Below, piece after piece: positions 32,284 to 41,144 of a DNA stretch of 64,000 nt; position 1 is the stretch's first letter; each line of letters begins with the position of its first letter. The stretch is from Hyphomicrobiaceae bacterium (GTDB lineage: Bacteria; Pseudomonadota; Alphaproteobacteria; Rhizobiales; Hyphomicrobiaceae). The DNA lies in assembly GCA_030655135.1 (NCBI GenBank), contig JAURWC010000022.1:186001-250000 (forward strand), written 5' to 3'. The notes under the pieces are model-generated. The model worked only from the letters and a program-made list of their open reading frames with translations, was not told the DNA's origin and did no database searches. A program made the position numbers and the translations under genes.

Positions 32284-34503
32284 CTACAAAAACGAGTACG
32301 GGTCGATGTCGACCTGCAGGCGAAGGTCGCCTTTGATGGGGGGGAGACTGTCGAGCCACTGGCGAAGGTAGGCTTGCACGTCCATTTCGCGCGGGGCCTT
32401 CACCAGGATGCGCCAGCGGTGGCGGCCGCGCACGATGGAGATGGGGGCTTCGGCGGGGCCTAGCACCTCGATGCGTTCGGCGGCGGGCGCGCGGCGGGCG
32501 ACGTCGCGGGCGAAGGCTTCGGCCAGTGACTTGTCGCGCGCGGAGATAACGAGCGCAGCGAGACGGCCGTAGGGCGGCAGCATGCCGCGCTGCCGGTTGG
32601 ATATCTCGTGATCGAGGAAGGCTTCGCGGTCGCCTGAGATGATGGCCTGCATCACAGGGTGGTCGGGCAGATGCGTCTGCACGAAGCCGCGGCCGTTAGC
32701 GAACGTCCGGCCGGCGCGGCCCGTCACCTGATGCAGCAGCTGGAAGGTGCGTTCGCCGGCGCGCGGGTCGGCACCCATGGCGAGGCCGAGGTCGCCGTCG
32801 ACGATGCCGACCGTGTCGAGATCGGGGAAGTGGTGGCCCTTGGCGACGATTTGCGTGCCGATGATGATGTCGGCCTCGCCCGCTTCGATCGAGCGGATGA
32901 CTTCGCGCATCTCGACGAGGCTCGGGATCAGGTCGGACGAAAGAATGGCGCGGCGCGCGTCCGGAAACAGCTCGGCAACCTCTTCCGCCACGCGCTCTAC
33001 GCCGGGGCCGCAGGCGACGAGCGAGCCTGCTTCGCCGCACTTGGGGCACGACTCCGGGATCGGCAGCGAGAAGCCGCAGTGGTGGCAGTTGAGCCGATGA
33101 CGGAAACGATGCTCGACGAGCCAAGCGGTGCACTGCGGACATTCGAAGCGATGGCCGCAGCTGCGGCATAACGTGAGCGGGGCGTACCCGCGGCGGTTGA
33201 GGAACAGCAGCGATTGGCGTCCGCGCGCCAGCGTTTCAGTAATTGCGGATAGCAGGACGGGCGAGATCCAGCGGCCCTTTTCGGGCGGGTGCTTCTTGAG
33301 GTCGATACCGGTGATTTCCGGCAGTTCCGTTCCAGAAAACCGGCCGGGCAAATGCACGTGGCGATAACGGCCGGTGCGGGCGTTGACATGGCTTTCGATT
33401 GACGGCGTGGCCGAGGCCAGCACGATCGGGAACTTGCCGAGATTGGCGCGCACGACGGCCATGTCACGCGCCTGGTAGTGCACGCGATCGTCTTGCTTGA
33501 AGCCCGCGTCGTGCTCTTCATCGACGACGATGACGCCGAGGTCAGTGTAAGGCAGATAAAGCGCGGAGCGGGCGCCGACGACGACGCGGGCTTCGCCCGT
33601 CGCCACGCCGCGCCAGGCGCGTCCACGTTCGGGTGGCGAGAGAGCCGAGTGCCACTCGACGGGCTGGCAGCCGAAGCGGCGATGGAAACGGTTGAGGAAC
33701 TGGCTCGTCAGCGCGATCTCGGGCAGCATGATCAGCGCCTGATGGCCCTTCTCGAGCGTACGCGCGACGGCTTCGAAATAGACCTCGGTCTTGCCGGACC
33801 CCGTAACGCCGTCGAGCAGCGACGCGGAGAAGTTGCCCCCATCGACCGCGGCGTGCAGGGCCTGCACGGCAATCGCCTGGTCGTCAGTGAATGTCGTGAC
33901 GGAGGCGGCAGGATCCGGGCGCGGGTAGATTTTTTCCGGGATCGCGACGTCGACGAGGTTTCCCGATGCGACAAGACCGTTGATCACGCCGGTTGTGCAA
34001 GCGGCTTCCTCGGCGAGCGTCGCCTTGGATCGGATCAGCCCGTCGGCGGCAATGGCCAGCGCGCGCTCGCGTGCCGGCGTCATGCGCGGCGGGGTGGCCG
34101 CACCATGCACGATGGAGACGCCGAAGCGCGGCTTCGCCGGTTCGAACGCTGCCGTGGCGCTCATCATCATCCGCACCACCATGCCAAGCGGGGCCAGCGT
34201 GTACTTGGCCGTCCACTCCGCAAAGCGCAGGGACGCGGGCGGCAACGGAGGCACGTCGAGCACGCCGGCGATGGTCTTCATTTTCCTGGGGTCAATGGGC
34301 TTGCCGGGATCGCCGACGGCCTGATCCCACACGACACCGATGCGCGTTTGCGGGCCGAACGGCACGAGCACGAAATCGCCAGGCCGGGCCGCAAGATCTG
34401 CCGGCAGCAGATAGTCATAGGTCTGGTCGAGCGCCACCGGCAGCAGCACGGGCAAACGCCGAAGCTGCGTTTCAGGGGCTAAGTTGTCGAGAAGACTGTC
34501 CAA
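32284..34503 (-). CDS. priA: Primosomal protein N' (replication restart helicase PriA)
   Basis: Superfamily 2 DNA helicase that reloads the replisome at collapsed forks. 739 residues. N-terminal 3'-DNA-binding domain (RRLPVLLPVALDQTYDYLLP), Walker A (LLDGVTGSGKTEVYFEAV), DEEH box (VIVVDEEHDAGFKQ), and two zinc-binding cysteine sets (CRSCGHRFECPQC and CHHCGF...CPKCG). These are followed by helicase motifs GTQIVAKGHHFPD and QVTGRAGR. Near the N-terminus an unusual start, MDSLLDNLAPETQLRR, was accepted as ATG 34503. Upstream lies a dispersed repeat; downstream two micro-ORFs share its frame or overlap. Confidence 0.96.
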   Translation of the reverse strand: MDSLLDNLAPETQLRRLPVLLPVALDQTYDYLLPADLAARPGDFVLVPFGPQTRIGVVWDQAVGDPGKPIDPRKMKTIAGVLDVPPLPPASLRFAEWTAKYTLAPLGMVVRMMMSATAAFEPAKPRFGVSIVHGAATPPRMTPARERALAIAADGLIRSKATLAEEAACTTGVINGLVASGNLVDVAIPEKIYPRPDPAASVTTFTDDQAIAVQALHAAVDGGNFSASLLDGVTGSGKTEVYFEAVARTLEKGHQALIMLPEIALTSQFLNRFHRRFGCQPVEWHSALSPPERGRAWRGVATGEARVVVGARSALYLPYTDLGVIVVDEEHDAGFKQDDRVHYQARDMAVVRANLGKFPIVLASATPSIESHVNARTGRYRHVHLPGRFSGTELPEITGIDLKKHPPEKGRWISPVLLSAITETLARGRQSLLFLNRRGYAPLTLCRSCGHRFECPQCTAWLVEHRFRHRLNCHHCGFSLPIPESCPKCGEAGSLVACGPGVERVAEEVAELFPDARRAILSSDLIPSLVEMREVIRSIEAGEADIIIGTQIVAKGHHFPDLDTVGIVDGDLGLAMGADPRAGERTFQLLHQVTGRAGRTFANGRGFVQTHLPDHPVMQAIISGDREAFLDHEISNRQRGMLPPYGRLAALVISARDKSLAEAFARDVARRAPAAERIEVLGPAEAPISIVRGRHRWRILVKAPREMDVQAYLRQWLDSLPPIKGDLRLQVDIDPYSFL

Positions 34504-34600
34504 AGTGGTTGCCTGTTGCCTGTTACTGCCGGTCTTGTGAGCTTCCGTGGCAGGGCGTGCCGCGCGCCCCCGAATCGTCCCCTACACTAACCTTTTGTTT

Positions 34601-34649
34601 CGCCGCGCTTCTTATCGCAAAAGCGCTTCACACTGTTCCGGAAGCGCTC
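34601..34649. repeat. Single copy of the GTGCTTCTTAYCGG-type palindromic repeat (variant)
   Basis: A diverged copy: CGCGCTTCTTATCGCAAAAG, then CGCTTCACACTGTTCCGG and AAGCGCTC. The change of GTGCTTC to GCGCTTC is compensated at the other end by AAGCGC, so the terminal pairing is preserved. It lies between the divergent priA and transaldolase genes. Confidence 0.8.
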
Positions 34650-34787
34650 TAGAAGCGGGGTCCGGATGCCATATGGGTTGCCGTACGGATATCGGCCACC
34701 GATCTGGCGGCGGCAACCAGACACTTGTATAGGGGCCTGCACGGTCCACGCTCGGACTTGACCACGTGGATGGCAGGGGAAACACGA

Positions 34788-35444
<657 letters not shown>

Positions 35445-35484
35445 GGGCCGCTCCGCACGGAGCATCCCACGTTGTGGTTGGATG

Positions 35485-36546
35485 TTACTTCTTTCGTCGC
35501 TCCTTGCTGGCTTTTGAGCGTTTCAGAACGTCCTCAAGCCGCTCTTTTGCCTCGTCCGATAGTCGTTCTCGCCCTGTGTCCAGTTTTTGCTTCCATCTTG
35601 GCCCAGCCTCCCAAGCCGTTTGCCATGCCTCGGCAAGTTCCAATGGCCGCCGTTTGTGAAGCGCCTCGATCAGGATGGATGCCTGCAATACGTCCTTGGC
35701 AGATTTCACTTGGTCCTGACGCTCTACCGCAACGATTAATTTGTGAACCGCATACCGCTCTGCGCGGGGAATAGTCACGGGAATGCCTCCGCCGTAGAGC
35801 AGCGCCGATCGCTCCGTTTGATGGATCAGGTAGTCGAGGTGACGCAGCGGCTGAGCGCCGGATCCGCCTAATGCTTTCATTCTGGTGGGCTTGCCCTGGT
35901 GTTCGTCAGAGCCGCGATTGGGTGTAAGGAAATCCACTTTGTACGATCCGCGGTTGCGATAAGCCGTGGTCACAAAGGGATCGCTAACGTTGGGGATCTC
36001 CTTGAAGGTCTCGTCAATTTCGCGCAGCACTTCCAGTATCGGAGGCATCGTGTCTCCGATGTTTTCCGAAATGCCCCAGAATTGAGCGAAGTCTGCATCT
36101 TGTGTCTGTAGCGGACGACCCTTGAGGCGAATGCCGAGCGGTCCGGCGTAGGCCTGGAAAGCCACGGTTCCGACCAAGACGCCGCGCAAGCGGAAGAAGC
36201 CGGCCTTCCACATCGCTTGGACTATCAGACCGGACATGCTGTCCGGGCTAGGCAATCCTGCGGCCACCAGCGCCCGAACAATTTCTTGGCGCGCCTTGAA
36301 ATCGGACTTGATGTCAGCGAATCTCTTCACACGGTCGGATATACATTTGTCCGTTACGGGACCTACGTATTTGCTGACGACCTTGCCTTCGATGCGGCGC
36401 TGATGGTGCCAGTACATTCTCCCTTTTGAGAGTTTTTTGCGGAACGTGCCTCCTCGCTCGTCGTACAGTTCGTCAAACTCAGCATCGAGGCTTCGTTGAA
36501 GAAGCTCGGCAAACATTGTTTGCGTTGCTAAATCGATCTCTTGCAT
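35485..36546 (-). CDS. GSU2403-like nucleotidyltransferase-fold protein
   Basis: A 353-residue soluble protein with the layout of the GSU2403/NTP_transf_8 nucleotidyltransferases. The putative active site is Gly-Thr at 126-127 (VLVGTVAFQAY), an Asp-x-Asp at 150 and 152 (LQTQDADFAQF), and a third Asp at 205 (YKVDFLTPN). The N-terminal 90 residues are basic and helical; the C-terminus is very Lys/Arg-rich (ERLEDVLKRSKASKERRKK). Substrate unknown. Base composition is lower in GC than its neighbours. It stands alone between transaldolase and a KTSC gene, behind two matching inverted repeats. Start ATG 36546 is preferred, since a longer frame would run through those repeats. Confidence 0.72.
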   Translation of the reverse strand: MQEIDLATQTMFAELLQRSLDAEFDELYDERGGTFRKKLSKGRMYWHHQRRIEGKVVSKYVGPVTDKCISDRVKRFADIKSDFKARQEIVRALVAAGLPSPDSMSGLIVQAMWKAGFFRLRGVLVGTVAFQAYAGPLGIRLKGRPLQTQDADFAQFWGISENIGDTMPPILEVLREIDETFKEIPNVSDPFVTTAYRNRGSYKVDFLTPNRGSDEHQGKPTRMKALGGSGAQPLRHLDYLIHQTERSALLYGGGIPVTIPRAERYAVHKLIVAVERQDQVKSAKDVLQASILIEALHKRRPLELAEAWQTAWEAGPRWKQKLDTGRERLSDEAKERLEDVLKRSKASKERRKK

Positions 36547-36561
36547 GGCGCGCCCAAAGAG

Positions 36562-36636
36562 TTGTCCTACTTTTACCGAATGTAGGACAATCGGCGCCAC
36601 TTGACTAGCTGTCCTACAATGCAAAAACGTAGGACA
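36562..36636. promoter_or_regulatory. Twin inverted repeats upstream of the nucleotidyltransferase gene
   Basis: Site 1: TTGTCCTAC-N11-GTAGGACAA (36562-36590). Site 2: TGTCCTAC-N11-GTAGGACA (36610-36636). Arms and spacing are identical, centres 47 bases apart, the first ending 16 bases from the ATG at 36546. Two copies with the same 11-base spacing point to cooperative binding by a dimeric regulator. No separate regulator gene is adjacent, so the encoded protein may control itself. Confidence 0.7.
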
Positions 36637-36763
36637 ACTCATCGTTGATCAAATGCGAAGATGCCTGCTTAGGCTACGCCTTTAGCGCAGCATAAGCTTT
36701 ATATATAGCATTTCCAATGTCTTGGCTTTACCCAGAGATAGTCCGGGCGCTCGCCGGCGACGT

Positions 36764-36970
36764 TCAACGAACCCGGCGGTATTCATACTCGTCGCGAATG
36801 TACAGGGCGAAGTAGGTGCCCTTGGACTCGGCTGCCATCAATTCCTGGAACACGATCTTGGGCACGTCGGCATATTCGTAAATTGCCATGCCTGTGAACT
36901 GAACCGTCAAAACGCCCGCCCCCGGATCGTAGTCGACGGCGATGATGGCGCTGGACTCGACCGGGATCAT
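36764..36970 (-). CDS. KTSC domain-containing protein
   Basis: A 68-residue protein consisting of one KTSC domain: VESSAIIAVDYDPGAGVLTV, FTGMAIYEYADVPKIVFQEL, then AESKGTYFALYIRDEYEYRR. KTSC domains are named for the C-terminal part of lysyl-tRNA synthetase-like and phage proteins; their function is unclear. Start ATG 36970 with AGAGG five bases upstream. It lies downstream of the cyclase gene on the same strand with a 45-base gap. Confidence 0.85.
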   Translation of the reverse strand: MIPVESSAIIAVDYDPGAGVLTVQFTGMAIYEYADVPKIVFQELMAAESKGTYFALYIRDEYEYRRVR

Positions 36971-37015
36971 GGCGACCTCTACCGTGGCAAGCGGCGAAGA
37001 AACGGCAATGTGCGT

Positions 37016-37813
37016 TCACTCATACAAGAACGCCACCACGCGCGCGGGTGCGGCCGAGGCATCTTTCAGGCGTAGCGGAAAAACCGCAACGTCGAAGCCG
37101 TGCGACGGGAGCTGATCCAGGCCGCGAAGCTGTTCCATGTGCCAGTAGGGTTTGCGGCGGCCGACGAGGTGGCCGGCCCAGAAGAGGCTGCGGTCGTCGG
37201 TCGCGCGGCTCTGCTTGATCTGCAGCTGGAACGGCAGGTCCCAGCCCCATTGGTCGATGCCCATGACCTTGATGCCCTGGTCGATCAGCCATTCGGTGGC
37301 GGCGGGACTCATACCGGTGCCACGCTTCCAATAATCGGCCTGGCCTTGGAACTGATCGCGGCCGGTGTGGATCAGCGCGATCGTTCCAGGCGCCAGCGTT
37401 GCGCCGGTCTTGGCTAGGCAGGCCTGCAAGTCGGCAGTCGTGATCTCATCGCCATCAGCTTTGTGACGCACGTCGAAGACGACGCCGGGGCCGAAGCCTA
37501 GTTCCAATGGCATCTCGTGAATGGCGGGCAGGCGCTCGCCGTCGGAGCCGGTCGGGCCGTAGTGCCAGGGCGCATCGATGTGCGTCGTGGCGTGCACGCC
37601 CAGGCGCGTGATCGTGTCGTCGGCCCAGCCGGCGAAGTCCTTCGGGAACAGCCGGAACGGGAGGCCGAGGAAGCGCACCAGCCAGCGCGCGCGGCCGTGG
37701 CGATGATGCTTGATCTTCACGCGCATGAAGATTGGGTCGTTGGGATTGTCGACGATCTCTTTCGACAGGTCGACGATGCGCGCGGGCTTGAGGCGTGACA
37801 TGTACGAGCTCAC
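37016..37813 (-). CDS. Cyclase family protein (kynurenine formamidase-like metal hydrolase)
   Basis: A 265-residue metal-dependent hydrolase of the cyclase/kynurenine-formamidase fold. The motif GVHATTHIDAPWHYGPTGSD matches the family's HxGTHxDxPxH zinc site, with Ala-Thr replacing the usual Gly. The C-terminal part has LIDQGIKVMGIDQWGWD. The GTG start at 37813 overlaps the stop of the preceding gene (GTGA); ATG 37801 is the alternative. Third gene of a SulP-FAH-cyclase operon. The pairing with an FAH hydrolase suggests degradation of a ring-derived acid; substrate unknown. Confidence 0.85.
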   Translation of the reverse strand: MSSYMSRLKPARIVDLSKEIVDNPNDPIFMRVKIKHHRHGRARWLVRFLGLPFRLFPKDFAGWADDTITRLGVHATTHIDAPWHYGPTGSDGERLPAIHEMPLELGFGPGVVFDVRHKADGDEITTADLQACLAKTGATLAPGTIALIHTGRDQFQGQADYWKRGTGMSPAATEWLIDQGIKVMGIDQWGWDLPFQLQIKQSRATDDRSLFWAGHLVGRRKPYWHMEQLRGLDQLPSHGFDVAVFPLRLKDASAAPARVVAFLYE

Positions 37814-38568
37814 AGAATGAGGTGTTGGATTTCGCCGATGCCGTCGATGGCGAGGCGCAGCCGGGTGCCGGATTTCAGCCAGTGGCCGTTTTCCATGCCG
37901 CTGCCGCCCGGTAGCGTCCCGGTTGCGAAAAGTTCGCCGGGATGCAGCTGTTCGTCTTTCGAAGCGTGCGCGAGAACTTCTCCCAGCGAGTGGTGCATGC
38001 CCCCGGTCGACGTGCGAACGACGATTTCGCCATCGATCTCTACAGCGGCCGTCAGTTGCTCGACGCGCGGCAAGACTTCCGGCGCGGGAACAGCAAGCGA
38101 CGACATGGAGCTAATGAAGTGCTTCGACTTCTGCGGGCCCAGGCCTGAGTTCATTTCGGCGCGCTGCACGTCGCGGCAGCTGAAATCGCACACGACCACG
38201 AAGGCGCCGATCGCCTCGAGCGCTTGCTGTGGCGAAGCATTGAGCAACGGCTTGTGCAGCACAAACCCGAGTTCCAGCTCATAGTCGAGCGCGCGCGAAT
38301 AGGATGGGCACTCTATGGGCGTACCGCTCGCCACGAACGTCATGTGGTTGCCCATGTAATATATCGGCTGGCGGTACCATAGCGGCTTAGGCTTAAAGGC
38401 GGGGAAGGTCTTGCGCGTCAGCCGCTCGTACGAGCTCGCCACAAGATAAGCTGCCGGCATGAACCGTTTCACGTAGCCGCGCGTAGCGCCGATGACATGC
38501 TGTTCGTACAGCATGAAGTCGCGGAACGAGCGCGGTTGGAACGGCAGCATGGGCTGGGGTTCTTGCAT
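37810..38568 (-). CDS. Fumarylacetoacetate hydrolase-family protein
   Basis: A 252-residue FAH-fold hydrolase or decarboxylase. The metal-binding region is visible as SRALDYELELGFVLHKP (acidic ligands), with VVCDFSCRDVQRAEMNSGLG and LPGGSGMENGHWLKSGTRL following. Start ATG 38568 lies eight bases after the SulP stop codon; the frame extends further upstream but only through SulP sequence. Its stop overlaps the start of the cyclase gene, so the two are coupled. The family acts on 2-keto acids in aromatic and lactone catabolism; the true substrate cannot be told. Confidence 0.86.
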   Translation of the reverse strand: MQEPQPMLPFQPRSFRDFMLYEQHVIGATRGYVKRFMPAAYLVASSYERLTRKTFPAFKPKPLWYRQPIYYMGNHMTFVASGTPIECPSYSRALDYELELGFVLHKPLLNASPQQALEAIGAFVVVCDFSCRDVQRAEMNSGLGPQKSKHFISSMSSLAVPAPEVLPRVEQLTAAVEIDGEIVVRTSTGGMHHSLGEVLAHASKDEQLHPGELFATGTLPGGSGMENGHWLKSGTRLRLAIDGIGEIQHLIL

Positions 38569-38576
38569 TCTTGATC

Positions 38577-40793
38577 TCAACTCAGCGCGGCGATGCCGCG
38601 GTTGGCGAATTCGAGCCGGTCGGCCAAGGCGCGAACGATGAATTCCAGAAACGCTGCGGCAAGCGCCGGATCTTCGGCGCACAAGCGATCGTACGACGCG
38701 CGGGTGAGCGTGTAGACGAGGCTTTCGCCCTCGACCGAAACGGTTGCGCGGCGCGGGTTGCCGCGGAAGAAGCCCATCTCGCCGACGACAGTCTTGCGCG
38801 ACATGCGGCGGATCAGTAGCGGCAAGCCTGTCTCGCCTTTTACCACCACGGCGACGCTGCCCGCTACGACGAGGTCGATGGTGTCTGATGGCGAGTTCTG
38901 GTTGTAAAGCGCAGTGCCTGGCGGGAGTTCGCGGCGGTCGAAGTACGACGCCATGCGGCGCGCGCGGTCTTCGCTGCCGAGTTCGTCAGTCAGCCAACCC
39001 GTGAGATCCGATGCCCGCTCGCCGGACAATCCGGCCGCCTCGGCCTTCAGGATTTTTTCTTCGCACCATTCGATGGCATCGTTGCGGCTTGCGAAGCTGC
39101 GATGCGGCTCCTCCGCACCAAGGACGCCCGCGTGTTTGAGAGAGGCCTGAAGGCCCGGCGACGCGCCGGCAAAGACCAGCGTGACGCCCGCCTCGGCGCA
39201 GTGGTTGCGCAGCTTGACGAGCGATAGCATCGCCGAGGTATCGAATCCCGAAACATCGGCGACATCGAGCACGGCGAAGCGGCGGGCCTGCTTGCCGGCG
39301 GACACGAGGGCATCGCGAATTTCTTCCAACACACCGTTAGACGAGCCAAAGAAGATAAAGCCCGAAAGCCAGAAGATATGTATGCGATCGCCATGTTCGA
39401 GCAGCTGGTGGTTTGCGGCGGGTGCGCGATCGACGTTGGAGGAGAACTCGGCGCGCGTCAGATGCCGCCGGATGACGGCCACGCGGCTATAGGAGAACGC
39501 GAACATCAGACAGGCGGCGATGAAACCAAGCACGACGCCGGTGAGATAGCCGAACTGGACGATGGCGACCATGATGAGCAGCGCGAGGGCGAAATCGGTC
39601 CAGGCGCGATGAGACGGGGAGTTCAGCAGGACGGCCGTCAGCACGACGATGCCGAGGTAGATCAGCAGGCCTGCCAGGATCGGCGCAGGGATGAGCGCCG
39701 GCAGGTCGATGCCTGTGAGCACCACGAGGACAATGACCAGCGAGGCGAAAGCGCCGCTGATGCGTTGTGCGCCGCCCGTCTCGTCGAGCAGGCGCGAGCC
39801 GTTCATGGAGAGGTTGCCCATGAGGCCGCCCAGGGGAGCTGCAATCACGTTGGCGGCGCCATTGATGCGAAACTCGTGGTCGAGGTCGGCCGTGCGGCCG
39901 CGCGCGACCTCCAGGCCGGTGACGTCGAGCAGCAGGGCCAGCACCGTCACACCGGCAACGGCGGCGATCTCGGCGGTGGCGCCAAACAGCACCGGCCAAT
40001 CGACGTCGCCCGCGGCAACAGCAAGTGCCGGAACCCATGGCAGCGGATGAGCGGCACCGGCAATGTACCAGCCGCTGCCGGCATGCATCAGGCCCTGGCT
40101 CCATAGGATGAGATCCAGCACGACGGCGCCGCCGAAGAAGGCCAGCGGCAGGACATAGCTGCCGAGGCGCTGCTTCAAGGCGAAGACGGTGAATGCGAAG
40201 CTGGCACCGAGCAGCACTTTTGGGGCGGATGCGGCCGTAAGCGCGTCATCCAGCGTGGCGAAGGTAAGGTCGCGGCCGGTCACAACCTCGATGCCGCCGG
40301 TGATGAGAAACCAGCCGGACGCGGCAAGAAAGCCGCCGATCACCGGATACGGCACGAAGCGAACGCTTTGCGCCAGACGAAAGGCGCCAAGCAGATAGAG
40401 CACGGCGCCGGTGGCGAGGGTCGCCAGCGAGAACGCGAGCAGCACGTGGAGCACGGCGCGGTCGGCGCCACCCCCGGCTGCCAGGATCGGCGCGGAGACC
40501 GTGGCGGCAAGCACGCTCAGCACGGCGACGGCGGGATTGTCCGGTGCGGCCTCGGCGGGCGGCAGCGATGTTGTCAACGACACGTAGATGCCAGCGATCG
40601 CCGAGCCGACGAGCAGGCCCCAGAGGCCCATGGCGAGGCCGGACCTCAGGTCGCCCTGAAACAGCAGCGCGCTGAACGACACGCAGTAGGCAATCGTCAC
40701 CAGCGAGGCGACGAGGCCTGCAACCGAATTGGCGCCGACGGACTTGGCCGTCAACGGACCGATTGCGTCGTGGACACGTTGAGATAGGGGCAT
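38577..40793 (-). CDS. SulP-family anion permease with STAS and cyclic-nucleotide-binding domains
   Basis: Inner-membrane permease of 738 residues from ATG 40793. Order: SulP transmembrane core (residues about 15-460, about 12 helices, for example VTIAYCVSFSALLFQGDL and PYPVIGGFLAASGWFLI); a STAS domain (about 490-600; FAVLDVADVSGFDTSAMLSL); and a C-terminal cyclic-nucleotide-binding domain. In the last, the phosphate cassette VVGEMGFFRGNPRRATVSV keeps the Glu and Arg needed to bind cAMP or cGMP. Substrate is probably sulfate, bicarbonate or an organic anion. An upstream in-frame extension to 40889 is not favoured. First gene of the operon with FAH and cyclase genes. Confidence 0.9.
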   Translation of the reverse strand: MPLSQRVHDAIGPLTAKSVGANSVAGLVASLVTIAYCVSFSALLFQGDLRSGLAMGLWGLLVGSAIAGIYVSLTTSLPPAEAAPDNPAVAVLSVLAATVSAPILAAGGGADRAVLHVLLAFSLATLATGAVLYLLGAFRLAQSVRFVPYPVIGGFLAASGWFLITGGIEVVTGRDLTFATLDDALTAASAPKVLLGASFAFTVFALKQRLGSYVLPLAFFGGAVVLDLILWSQGLMHAGSGWYIAGAAHPLPWVPALAVAAGDVDWPVLFGATAEIAAVAGVTVLALLLDVTGLEVARGRTADLDHEFRINGAANVIAAPLGGLMGNLSMNGSRLLDETGGAQRISGAFASLVIVLVVLTGIDLPALIPAPILAGLLIYLGIVVLTAVLLNSPSHRAWTDFALALLIMVAIVQFGYLTGVVLGFIAACLMFAFSYSRVAVIRRHLTRAEFSSNVDRAPAANHQLLEHGDRIHIFWLSGFIFFGSSNGVLEEIRDALVSAGKQARRFAVLDVADVSGFDTSAMLSLVKLRNHCAEAGVTLVFAGASPGLQASLKHAGVLGAEEPHRSFASRNDAIEWCEEKILKAEAAGLSGERASDLTGWLTDELGSEDRARRMASYFDRRELPPGTALYNQNSPSDTIDLVVAGSVAVVVKGETGLPLLIRRMSRKTVVGEMGFFRGNPRRATVSVEGESLVYTLTRASYDRLCAEDPALAAAFLEFIVRALADRLEFANRGIAALS

Positions 40794-40923
40794 GTGGATC
40801 GGATCGGGTTGCAGCAGCGGCGTTGGTTCGACGCGCGATCTTAGCAGGTGGCGGGGCAGCAGGCTCCGCCAGCTGGCGCGGCGGCGCATCCAGGCACGCT
40901 AGAAATCGAAAGCGCGGTGAATA

Positions 40924-40949
40924 GGGTCAGACCCGCCGGGTCTGACACC
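40924..40949. repeat. Short palindromic repeat, GGGTCAGACCC family, copy 3
   Basis: GGGTCAGACCC, centre GC, then CGGGTCTGACACC; the last bases deviate from the family. It lies between the divergent sulP and xerC genes. Confidence 0.78.
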
Positions 40950-40966
40950 GAAATGAGCCGATAACT

Positions 40967-40995
40967 ATAGTCATGTGACTATGATTCACGTGAAT
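40967..40995. promoter_or_regulatory. Two adjacent palindromes between sulP and xerC
   Basis: ATAGTCA-TG-TGACTAT (40967-40982) is followed after one base by the perfect palindrome ATTCACGTGAAT (40984-40995). Both lie about 30-60 bases upstream of a micro-ORF and 150 bases upstream of xerC, and about 175 bases upstream of sulP on the other strand. The 351-base gap 40794-41144 otherwise holds a repeat and the micro-ORF. Confidence 0.4.
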
Positions 40996-41024
40996 GCGGT
41001 CGTTCTGACCATGGAGAGGTGACC

Positions 41025-41102
41025 ATGAGTCGGTGCGTCCGACTGGTTCATTTTCCGCGAATTCATTGGCTGTTAACTCTGAGGGCGGGAGAGTTTGGCT
41101 GA
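41025..41102 (+). CDS. Putative 25-residue leader-type micro-protein before xerC
   Basis: ORF MSRCVRLVHFPRIHWLLTLR, then AGEFG. The start has AGGTG six bases before ATG in the string GGAGAGGTGACC, a better ribosome-binding site than most genes here. Basic and aromatic-rich. It ends 42 bases before the xerC start and follows two palindromes. This is the layout of a regulatory leader peptide, but such short ORFs can occur by chance. No family recognised. Confidence 0.35.
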   Translation: MSRCVRLVHFPRIHWLLTLRAGEFG

Positions 41103-41144
41103 TCGCGGCGAGGGCGACTCGCCAAATCAAGGACACGCAAAAAA

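Noticed and set aside
36547-36642. Longer N-terminus for the nucleotidyltransferase (start at 36642)
   Set aside because: It would translate both operator palindromes; the protein-like composition begins at ATG 36546.
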